A stretch of DNA of 52,801 nt, taken from the NCBI GenBank assembly GCA_947389015.1, contig CANDVA010000020.1, positions 1 to 52,801 on the forward strand, in the 5' to 3' direction. This document shows positions 40,933-48,106 of the stretch, piece by piece. The translations under genes and the position numbers were made by a program. Numbering within the stretch: position 1 is the first letter of the stretch; every line of letters begins with the position of its first letter. The notes beneath the pieces were generated by a model. The model was not told the DNA's origin, did not search any database, and was given only the letters and a program-made list of their open reading frames with translations. This stretch comes from an uncultured Clostridia bacterium (GTDB lineage Bacteria > Bacillota > Clostridia > Oscillospirales > Ruminococcaceae).

Positions 40933-41499
40933 GTGGAGGATAATGAGATATTGAGACTGTTCAACGAACGCGACGAGGAAGCTTTACGCGTCGTCGCTGA
41001 AAAGTTCGGCAGGCTCTGCGGCTCGATAGCGCGCAATATCCTGCACAACAGTGAGGACGTTGAGGAATGTCTCAACGATACTTATTTAAAAGCGTGGGAG
41101 AGTATTCCGCCAGCAAAGCCGAGGGTCTTGTCGGCGTATCTGGCAAAGATAGCGAAGAACATTTCGCTTAACCGCTACAAGAGCGATCACCGAGAAAAGC
41201 GCGGGGGAGGAGAGACCGCGTTCGTGTTCGACGAGCTGTCGGAGCTTGAACCGTTCGCGTCGGACAGCGTGGAGGGTACCGCCGAGCGGCGTGAGCTCCT
41301 CGCGGAGATAAACAGGTTCCTCGGGAGACTTCCCGAGGTCAGGCGCGTGATTTTCGTGCGGAGATACTGGTACTGCGAAAGCGTATCGGAGCTTGCGCGT
41401 TTCTTCGGAATGACCGAGAACAACGTCTCCGCGACGCTTTCAAGAACGCGCGCCGAGCTGAAAAACTACCTGAAGAAAAGAGGTTATTACAATGGCTGA
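40933..41499 (+). CDS. ECF-type RNA polymerase sigma factor
   Basis: 188 aa from GTG at 40933 (AGGGTGG upstream; the TTG at 40909 has no site). Sigma region 2: FGRLCGSIARNILHNSEDVEECLNDTYLKAWESIPP, including the -10 contact helix. Sigma region 4: LPEVRRVIFVRRYWYCESVSELARFFGMTENNVSATLSRTRAELK, a helix-turn-helix for the -35. It directs transcription of a small stress or envelope regulon. Its stop overlaps the next gene (membrane protein) by 8 bases, the usual sigma/anti-sigma arrangement. Confidence 0.93.
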   Translation: MEDNEILRLFNERDEEALRVVAEKFGRLCGSIARNILHNSEDVEECLNDTYLKAWESIPPAKPRVLSAYLAKIAKNISLNRYKSDHREKRGGGETAFVFDELSELEPFASDSVEGTAERRELLAEINRFLGRLPEVRRVIFVRRYWYCESVSELARFFGMTENNVSATLSRTRAELKNYLKKRGYYNG

Positions 41500-43294
41500 C
41501 AATAAGTTTTTCAATTTATTCAACGATATTGACGAAAAATACATCAAAGAGGCGCGGCTTCCGTCGGACGGTCTGGATATGTATCCCGACTATTCCTCTA
41601 AGCCGCTGAAAAGGCGGGCGATACCACTGGCGATAATGGGAGCGGCTGCCTGCGCGGCGCTTGTATTCGGCGTGGTCAAGCTTGGCGGTACGGCTTGGAA
41701 CAACGACCGAACGGAGGGTATGGTGATATCGTCGGGGTTCGGGTCGGATGAGATCGTGTACACGCTTTACGGCACTCCCGTTTCCAACGGCGAGCTGAAG
41801 GAATTCGATTACGGCGCGGCGGCAAGCAGCTATCGGCAGATGTTCCCCGCGGAGCTTAAGTCGGCGCTTGACAGTATCGGCAAGCCCGAGCTTACCGAGG
41901 CGTACTGCAAGGCGCGAACTCTCGCCGACCTTACGGGCTGCGGTATGAACGCTGATCTTATCATAACTGACGCGGTCAAGGAGAAAAAGAACCGAGCGTA
42001 TATAACATTTACCGTTCCGAGCATGGACAGCGGTTTCCCCGACAGCACCTATTATGTATATGAAACGGGCTACCGTTACGACAGCTTTGTGCAAGCCTTC
42101 CGCGAGATATTCGGAGAGGCATCCGCCGATAACTTGATAATGCTCAGCAGGTATGGTTTCTTGAATTACAACGGTCAGCTGTATTGTAAGAAAGGAAACC
42201 CAGCGATAACGGAGGTCTACGGGCTTGTTCATACCGATTACGAGGTCGTCACGAACGAGGACGGCGAGGTCGTTTTCAATACGGTGTGCTATTACGACTA
42301 CGCCGACGAATGGCTGAAAAAGGAAGTCCGCGAGCCCTACGACCCCGCGAACAGGGACACCTACCTCAACAGGGAGGGCAAGCGCTTTATCGGAACGTTT
42401 ACCAACCGCATGGTAAAGACGGACGGCGTGTGGAAAGCGGAGGATATATCCTACGGAGCTCATAATCAGACGCAGAGATATCCCTATGATACCCGCCAAG
42501 CCCATATCACCGACAAGTACGACCTTGACGGCGAGCCGTTCCCGTCAAGCGTTCATACGGATTTTGAATACGAGGAGGAGCTCTCCGAATACACCGAGGA
42601 GCTGAAAAAGGACGAGGCTTTAACGGAGCTGCTTAAAAGTATCGGCGACAGCGGATTTACCGATCATTATTACAGAGCACGCACGCTTGCCGAAATTCTT
42701 GCGCTCAACGACAACGTGGAATTGGACAGATCGGAATGTATGGGTTCCGACATGGGCGCGGGAATATCGTTTTACGACGAATACAATCAAGTATGCGACC
42801 GTTATCTGGAGCTGGGTTACAAATACGACAGCTTCTTTGACGTTACGCACGAGATTTTCAGCAACGATACGTTCAATTATCTTATGTCTCACGGCACTTA
42901 TTACAATTATAATAACGAGCTTTATTACGCCGCCACGTCGTTCACCGAAAGCCCACTGCTCGTTCATTCCGAATACGAGCTTATTGCCCATACCGACGAT
43001 ATGATAGCCTTCGATACGGTATGCTATCATATCCGCCCCGAGGACTACGACCCTTACGTGTATAATAGGTACGTGCATGATATGTATCGTAAGCAGATAT
43101 ACGACCCGTCAAATAAGGATAAATACGAGATAACAAGGGTCGGCAACGTGTTTGTAAAGGTTGACGGAAAATGGATAACCGAGACGATATGCTACCTCGG
43201 CGATAAGTCATCCGCGGGCAAGGACGGCGGCGTTGATATCTTCACCGACGACCGCGGCAATATGTTTAAGGTCAGCGGCGAGCCCCTAGCGTAA
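41492..43294 (+). CDS. Membrane-anchored repeat protein, putative anti-sigma partner (600 aa, truncated by nonsense codon)
   Basis: A cytoplasmic N-terminus (MADNKFFNLFNDIDEKYIKEA, residues ~1-40), one helix (~43-63) and a long extracytoplasmic part with two ~240-residue repeats. Each has Y-x-[KR]-A-[RK]-T-LA[DE], YDSF, YNxxLY and [LV]VH[TS]xYE. A third copy continues in the same frame after TAA at 43292-43294. Aligning repeat junctions, repeat 2 has TCA (Ser) where repeat 3 has TAA, so one C-to-A change explains the stop. Overlaps the sigma gene by 8 bases; no zinc-binding anti-sigma motif is seen, so its role as regulator is inferred from position. Confidence 0.75.
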   Translation: MADNKFFNLFNDIDEKYIKEARLPSDGLDMYPDYSSKPLKRRAIPLAIMGAAACAALVFGVVKLGGTAWNNDRTEGMVISSGFGSDEIVYTLYGTPVSNGELKEFDYGAAASSYRQMFPAELKSALDSIGKPELTEAYCKARTLADLTGCGMNADLIITDAVKEKKNRAYITFTVPSMDSGFPDSTYYVYETGYRYDSFVQAFREIFGEASADNLIMLSRYGFLNYNGQLYCKKGNPAITEVYGLVHTDYEVVTNEDGEVVFNTVCYYDYADEWLKKEVREPYDPANRDTYLNREGKRFIGTFTNRMVKTDGVWKAEDISYGAHNQTQRYPYDTRQAHITDKYDLDGEPFPSSVHTDFEYEEELSEYTEELKKDEALTELLKSIGDSGFTDHYYRARTLAEILALNDNVELDRSECMGSDMGAGISFYDEYNQVCDRYLELGYKYDSFFDVTHEIFSNDTFNYLMSHGTYYNYNNELYYAATSFTESPLLVHSEYELIAHTDDMIAFDTVCYHIRPEDYDPYVYNRYVHDMYRKQIYDPSNKDKYEITRVGNVFVKVDGKWITETICYLGDKSSAGKDGGVDIFTDDRGNMFKVSGEPLA

Positions 43295-44017
43295 AGCAAG
43301 CTCATAGATTTCGGCTATGCGGGAATGGTCGAACATTGCCGCGAATCGTATAACGAGGACGAGCTGCTAACCGAGCTGCTTGACGGTCTCGGAAATCCCG
43401 AGGTCAAGGAGCTGTATTACAAGGCAAAAACGCTCGCGGATATCGCGGCAATGAAAACGGGTGTGGGCTATGAGGCTTTAGCGGCTCATACATATGAGCC
43501 GGAGCATAAGCGTGTGCAGATAACCATGCTTAAGGATACTCCCTTGTCAGTTTACAGCACGACCGAACCGAGCTATACCGAGGGGCAGATATTCCGCGAA
43601 ACGTGCGTCAGCTACGACAGCTTTATCAATGCGCTGAACGACGTTTTTATCGAGGAGTCTGCGGCGCGGCTGCTCGCGCAGTTCCCGTTCTTTTACGGAT
43701 ATAACGGTCAGCTTTACTGCAACAGCGTCACGGCGGGATGGCCGAAAACCCTTGTCCACACGGAATACGAGCTTGTGGAAAACAGCGCCGATACCGTAAG
43801 GTTCACCACAAAAAATTATTACATTCCGTTCGATAACTTGGGCGATCCGGACGACCACGTATACGATCCCGAAAAGAAGGACAGCTATCTCACCTCGGAG
43901 ATAAACAACGAGTTCCGTTATATCGACGGCGAATGGAAAACTTACGAGGTCTGCGCGCTTGCCGACTATTCGTCGCGCGAGGGCAAAATGTTCGATGACC
44001 CTACCGAGGCAAGTTAA
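43295..44017 (+). pseudogene. Third repeat of the sigma-linked membrane protein, cut off by a stop codon
   Basis: Same reading frame as 41492-43294. It contains the third copy of the repeat (YYKAKTLADIAAM, SYDSFINALNDVF, YNGQLYC, LVHTEYELV). The first ATG, at 43325, lacks a ribosome site, so independent translation is unlikely; it is expressed only by readthrough, if at all. It ends normally with a TAA. Confidence 0.8.
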
Positions 44018-44066
44018 TTCACACTACAACAAATTGTGCGTATGTACCTGCCGTTTCCCTGTATTT

Positions 44067-44153
44067 TGTAACCTTTTGTAATAATTTGTAACCAATTTGT
44101 AACCAAATTGTAACCATTTTGTAGTTGATTTCGGCAAAAATATGTGATACAAT
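44067..44153 (+). promoter_or_regulatory. Phased TGTAAC repeats and promoter, locus B
   Basis: Six half-sites near TGTAAC begin at 44067, 44077, 44087, 44098, 44109 and 44120 (steps of 10-11 bp). The last overlaps the -35 TTGATT (44125-44130); TACAAT follows (44148-44153) after 17 bp. Class II activation by an OmpR-family response regulator fits. A CTCCGAT/ATCGGAG hairpin lies in the leader (44173-44200). Confidence 0.7.
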
Positions 44154-44235
44154 AAGAGCATAAGAAAAGCGGAGCTCCGATAAGTCAAAGCTTGATCGGA
44201 GAACCTAGACAACATTATAACAGGGGGAATTCATC

Positions 44236-44367
44236 ATGAAAAAATTTGCAGCAGTATTCGCAGCGGCGGTTCTCGTAGTTACTCTGTTCGCAAGCGCGGA
44301 TAAAACCAACCTTTCGGAAGATATTTCCGAAACGGCGAGCGTAAGCTCGGGGATCACAGACTTGTAA
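44236..44367 (+). CDS. Small secreted peptide (43 aa)
   Basis: ATG at 44236 with AGGGGG 8 bases upstream. Signal peptide MKKFAAVFAAAVLVVTLFASA with a good cleavage site (ASA-D), leaving an acidic, Ser/Thr-rich mature peptide of about 22 residues (KTNLSEDISETASVSS…). No family recognised. Its upstream control region matches locus A. Confidence 0.6.
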   Translation: MKKFAAVFAAAVLVVTLFASADKTNLSEDISETASVSSGITDL

Positions 44368-44377
44368 AAATTTCAAC

Positions 44378-44683
44378 CTGCACGCAGAGGTGTGAGGACG
44401 GGGCGGCATATCATTCCGTTTACGTCATGAAAACACTTTATTAGTAGGATTAACATCATCAGGCTAATATTTCACAAAAGTTTAAGCTGCTTTTCGCTAA
44501 TGTCACGCTCACACCGCAAAAACGCATACATAATATAACGGCAAGGTCATACCAACATATCGGTACTGTTACGGTAATATCACGGAACTATCTCACTTAC
44601 ATCTCACGAAAGCTTTGTTTACATCTCGGTCCACGTCACAGTATAGTCCGCACCGACCACCGTTCTCAGACCTCTGCGTGCAG
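44378..44683. mobile_element. MITE-like element with long terminal inverted repeats
   Basis: A perfect 14-bp inverted pair CTGCACGCAGAGGT (44378-44391)/ACCTCTGCGTGCAG (44670-44683) extends inward as imperfect pairing (TGAGxACGG) to about 30 bp each side. The ~306-bp unit has no open frame of note and contains repeated TTACATCTC pieces. No clear target-site duplication is visible. It starts 10 bases after the 43-aa peptide stop. Confidence 0.55.
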
Positions 44684-44710
44684 TCGGCAAATCAAACCAT
44701 GGGGAAAAAT

Positions 44711-44737
44711 AAAACGCGGCTCAATGAACCGCGTTTT
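44711..44737. terminator. Terminator of the YdbC operon
   Basis: Stem AAAACGCGG/CCGCGTTTT with a 9-nt loop, flanked by A- and T-runs, so it works on both strands. Confidence 0.85.
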
Positions 44738-44766
44738 TTTGTATAGCCGATACTTTAATTTGCCGT

Positions 44767-45006
44767 TTACTCCTCGAAGCTGTCTTCTTCGTCGCGGGAG
44801 TTGAAGAGCTCGACGAGCTTTTTCATCTCCTCCTCGGTAAGGGAAACGCCCTTGCTCATGCGGGTGTGGTCGGGAGACCAGTCGCGGATATCGAACTTGG
44901 GCTCGCGGTCGTTCCAGCTTACCATATTCAGCTCGCGCGTCCAGCCTTTTGAGGTCTCGGAGATGACCCCCAGCTCCTTGGTGATCTCAAATGTAATTTC
45001 AGCCAT
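44767..45006 (-). CDS. YdbC/PC4-like ssDNA-binding protein
   Basis: 79 aa. Pattern KELGVISETSKGWTRELNMVSWNDREPKFDIRDWSPDHTRMSKGVSLTEEEM is that of YdbC, a homodimeric beta-sheet ssDNA-binding protein related to eukaryotic PC4 coactivator. It probably binds melted DNA during transcription or repair. It lies 26 bases downstream of the phosphoesterase gene, with GGAG 6 bases before the start, so they form one operon ending at the hairpin 44711-44737. Confidence 0.9.
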   Translation of the reverse strand: MAEITFEITKELGVISETSKGWTRELNMVSWNDREPKFDIRDWSPDHTRMSKGVSLTEEEMKKLVELFNSRDEEDSFEE

Positions 45007-45032
45007 TGTAATTCTCCTTTTCTCTTGTCGGT

Positions 45033-45725
45033 TTACTTATCTTTTTTCTTTGCTATTTTAGTGTTATCGGCGGTGACTATACCGTCGTAAACAGCGTAAT
45101 ACTTCGGCGGTATCAGCTTGTTCATATGCAGCTTGCCGAAAAACCATGATCTGAACTCGATCTTTTCGTATATTTCGCTCAGATAGGTGTTTATATGGTT
45201 GCGCTCACTGTTGCCGAGCAGGAAGTCCTGCATCTTCGAGGGCGGTTCGTAAGTGACTATAAAATCCACCTTATTGCCCGCGCGCTCTAGATTTTTCAGC
45301 CCCTCGGCGAGCTCCTCCTCGCTCGGGATCTCCCGCGCCCACCAGTTGGAGCCCTCTGTCAGCTCGTAGATGTCCTCGGTCTGTCCGCCGCCGAACGCGA
45401 ACACCGTCTTTTCCGCGATCTCGAATACCTGTCCGCGCATAAGCTGGCGCAGTCTGCCGCTGATAAGACGCGTCTTTCCGCCGCACCACTCGCTCACCTC
45501 GTACTGCTCGAGCAGGTCGTAGTTCTCGTGAGTGCCCTCCACGAACAGCACGTTATACGGGAGCTTTCCGATTTTTTTCAGCAGCTTGCGCTCCTTTGGA
45601 CTTCCGTCCCATATAAACCCGAAGTCGCCGCAGATGATCAGCGCGTCCTGTTTCCTCAGCTTTTTCAGCGCGGGATCCTTAAAGCGCGAGAAGTCCGCGT
45701 GGATATCGCCCGTTATGTAAATCAT
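45033..45725 (-). CDS. Metallophosphoesterase-like protein with degenerate metal site
   Basis: 230 aa. The calcineurin-like order of motifs is recognisable: GDIHADF (D-x-H), ICGDFG (GD), VEGTHENYD, then TYEPPS and FFGKLHMNK. Usual versions are GNHE, THxPP and GHxH; here Asn is Thr, one His is Glu and another is Lys, so several of the metal ligands are lost. It may be a pseudo-enzyme or use altered ligands. Cytosolic. GGAGG lies before the start. Cotranscribed with YdbC. Confidence 0.85.
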   Translation of the reverse strand: MIYITGDIHADFSRFKDPALKKLRKQDALIICGDFGFIWDGSPKERKLLKKIGKLPYNVLFVEGTHENYDLLEQYEVSEWCGGKTRLISGRLRQLMRGQVFEIAEKTVFAFGGGQTEDIYELTEGSNWWAREIPSEEELAEGLKNLERAGNKVDFIVTYEPPSKMQDFLLGNSERNHINTYLSEIYEKIEFRSWFFGKLHMNKLIPPKYYAVYDGIVTADNTKIAKKKDK

Positions 45726-45793
45726 TATAACCTCCGTTTTCGGCGAAAAAAACGCCGAAATATTACAAAAATCTTACAATTTTAAAAAACCTC

Positions 45794-45823
45794 TTTACAA
45801 CAGGTGTGAGAATTTGGTATAAT
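45794..45823 (+). promoter_or_regulatory. Promoter of the carboxypeptidase-rlmH operon
   Basis: TTTACA (45794-45799), 18-bp spacer, TATAAT (45818-45823). A TTTCGGCG/CGCCGAAA hairpin (45738-45760) lies between it and the divergent phosphoesterase gene. Confidence 0.65.
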
Positions 45824-45901
45824 ATATAAGATGGGGGAAAATCTTTAAACTATAAAATATCCCCTTATAATATAATAACCGAAAAAAGGTGATTTGTCTA
45901 T

Positions 45902-47353
45902 ATGTTAAAACGAAAAATTTTCACAATCTTTTTTGCGATATTTCTGTTATTTTCAACATTTGATCTAAGTTTAACCGGATATGCGGCATTTTCTTTCCCC
46001 TTTGAGCTGCTCAGCGAGGGGGCTTACATGGTAAATCTTGACACGGATATTGTTGTTATGTCGAAAAATCCCGACAAAAAGCTGTATCCCGCGTCTACCG
46101 CGAAGATCATGACCGCGCTGGTCGCGCTTGAGAACGTCCGCGACTTCAACGCAAAGGTGGAATGTCCCTACGAGTGCTTTGACGAGTTCTCGTGGAACTA
46201 TGAGCCGTTCGACCCGAATTTCGTCGGAGCGTCCACCGCCGATATACAGCCGCTTCAGGAGAACGTAACCTATTGGGACTGCCTGTACGCGCTTATGCTG
46301 GCTTCGGGCTGCGAGGCGGGCAATATCCTCGCCTACAACGTCGGGGAGGGCGATATCAAAAAGTTCATCAAGATGATGAACGATACCGCCGACAAGATAG
46401 GCTGCACCGGCACGCACTTCACCAACGCGCACGGTCTCTTTGAGGAAAACAACTACACCACCGCGAAGGATATGTATCTTATCACGAGATACGCCATGGA
46501 TAAGTATCCAGGGTTTATGAAGATATGCAGTACATACGAATACGAGATGCCCGCCAACGAAGCGTTCCCCGACGGCTATACGATCACACATACCAACGCT
46601 ATGATGCGCGAAAACAGCGATTATTACTACGAGGGCGCCGAGGGTATCAAGACGGGCAGTATATACGAATACAACCTGAAAAAGGACGGCGAGTGGCAGG
46701 ACGCTGTTCCCGGGTTCTGCTCGCTGGTCACGACTGCGGAGCGTAACGGGTACAGATATCTGGTAGTTACGTTACAGTCGCCGTATGAGGACGAGGAGGA
46801 CGAGGGGAGAACTCACTACCGCGACCACATAAATCTGTACGACTGGGCGTTCGACGAGTTTGAGTACTCGCAGATAATCGGGAAAAATCAGCAGGTCATG
46901 CAGGTCGACGTGGAAAAGGGTCTGGAGGTCGACAAGGTGGGCATAATTACCACCGAGGATTTCTACACGCTGCTCCCGAAATCGCTCGACCCGTCCACTA
47001 TACAGCAGATCAAGCCGACAGTGGAGACGTTTGTCGCTCCCGTTGAAAAGGGCGTTTCGGTCGGGGATCTGGAGCTTCGGCTTAACGGCGAGACCCTTAC
47101 CAAGATACCACTTGTCACGGAAACGCGCGTCGAGCTTGACGTTATCGAGGATTACAAGGAAAAAGCGGTAAAAATAATTGAATCGCCGCAGTTTACAACG
47201 AGTATTGTCGTGCTCGTCCTGCTAATAGTAACGTATATCGTGGCAAGCACTATCATCAGGAAAAAGAAGCGAAAAGCCGCTGAAATGGAGCGCCGCCGCA
47301 AGATACAGATGGCGCCGCGCAATAACAACGGCAAGGGGAACAGGCGCAGATGA
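45902..47353 (+). CDS. D-alanyl-D-alanine carboxypeptidase (S11), unusual SxN motif
   Basis: 483 aa. Signal peptide (~1-28), S11 transpeptidase-fold domain (~35-290), beta-domain and a C-terminal helix (~435-455) with a basic RKKKRK tail. Active site: S65-T-A-K68 (SxxK) and K250-T-G-S (KTG). The middle motif reads S135-G-C, with Cys where Asn is normal. It trims peptidoglycan stem peptides at the membrane surface. Its stop overlaps the rlmH start (ATGATGA), so the two are coupled. GAAAAAAGG precedes the start. Confidence 0.93.
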   Translation: MLKRKIFTIFFAIFLLFSTFDLSLTGYAAFSFPFELLSEGAYMVNLDTDIVVMSKNPDKKLYPASTAKIMTALVALENVRDFNAKVECPYECFDEFSWNYEPFDPNFVGASTADIQPLQENVTYWDCLYALMLASGCEAGNILAYNVGEGDIKKFIKMMNDTADKIGCTGTHFTNAHGLFEENNYTTAKDMYLITRYAMDKYPGFMKICSTYEYEMPANEAFPDGYTITHTNAMMRENSDYYYEGAEGIKTGSIYEYNLKKDGEWQDAVPGFCSLVTTAERNGYRYLVVTLQSPYEDEEDEGRTHYRDHINLYDWAFDEFEYSQIIGKNQQVMQVDVEKGLEVDKVGIITTEDFYTLLPKSLDPSTIQQIKPTVETFVAPVEKGVSVGDLELRLNGETLTKIPLVTETRVELDVIEDYKEKAVKIIESPQFTTSIVVLVLLIVTYIVASTIIRKKKRKAAEMERRRKIQMAPRNNNGKGNRRR

Positions 47354-47829
47354 TGACGGTCAACTTTATCGCTATGGGAAAGCTAAAGGAGAGCTATTTC
47401 CGTGAGGCGTGCGCGGAGTACCAAAAACGGCTGAGTTCGTTCGCGAAGGTAACGGTAAAGGAGCCCGAGCCCGTCGACCTGCCGCAGGATCCGAGCCGCG
47501 CGCAGATCGACAGGGCGCTGGAGCGCGAGGCGGAGCTGATACGCACGCAGATAAAGGGCGGCTTTAAAGTTGCGATGTGCGTGGAGGGCAAAACGCTGCC
47601 GAGCGAGGAATTGGCGGCGAAGCTCGAAGGTATGGCGGGCGGCGGAATATCGACGGTGAACTTTATCGTCGGCAGCTCGTTCGGTCTTGCTGAGAGCTTA
47701 AAAAAGGAATGCGATCTGCGGCTGTCTATGTCGCCGATGACGTTCCCGCACAGTCTCGCAAGGGTCATGCTGTTTGAGCAGGTGTACAGGGCGTTCTCCA
47801 TTATCAACAATTCAAAGTATCATAAGTAA
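47350..47829 (+). CDS. rlmH: 23S rRNA pseudouridine-1915 N3-methyltransferase
   Basis: 159 aa, standard RlmH length. SPOUT knot features: FKVAMCVEGKTLPSEELA, then NFIVGSSFGLAESLKKECDLRLSMSPMTFPHSLARVMLFEQVYRAFSIINNSKYHK; the last residues are the near-invariant YHK/YH end. It methylates Psi1915 in helix 69 on assembled 70S ribosomes. The start overlaps the carboxypeptidase stop by 4 bases. Terminator follows at 47836. Confidence 0.97.
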   Translation: MMTVNFIAMGKLKESYFREACAEYQKRLSSFAKVTVKEPEPVDLPQDPSRAQIDRALEREAELIRTQIKGGFKVAMCVEGKTLPSEELAAKLEGMAGGGISTVNFIVGSSFGLAESLKKECDLRLSMSPMTFPHSLARVMLFEQVYRAFSIINNSKYHK

Positions 47830-47835
47830 TAACTT

Positions 47836-47869
47836 AATAATGCCGAGCCTTAACGGGTTCGGCATTATT
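47836..47869 (+). terminator. Terminator of the carboxypeptidase-rlmH operon
   Basis: Stem AATAATGCCGA/TCGGCATTATT with a 12-nt loop, followed by TTTT. Confidence 0.9.
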
Positions 47870-48012
47870 TTTTGCCAAAACAATAGAATAGTATCGGAAC
47901 AAAATATTATTGTACTAGACTGATTTGATTTGGTGATGTAAAATTGATAAAGTCGTTAAAAAACAATGTTCGTATAGCCGCTTAACGTTTATGATTTTTT
48001 TCAATATTCCTC

Positions 48013-48043
48013 TTGACTTTAACGCGGTGTCATATGCTATAAT
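48013..48043 (+). promoter_or_regulatory. Promoter of the ABC exporter pair, 19-bp spacer
   Basis: TTGACT (48013-48018), 19-bp spacer, TATAAT (48038-48043). The long spacer could mean weak basal use or control by a DNA-distorting activator, but no dyad is obvious. The rest of 47870-48106 shows nothing else. Confidence 0.55.
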
Positions 48044-48106
48044 GAAAGCGCAACGGAAAAAGACCGCGCCGCAAGGCGCACTTTACTTTTAAATAAGGTG
48101 ATAATT

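Noticed and set aside
43325-44017. Independent gene for the third repeat
   Set aside because: Same frame as the upstream gene, no ribosome site, and the stop between them matches a Ser codon in the other repeat.
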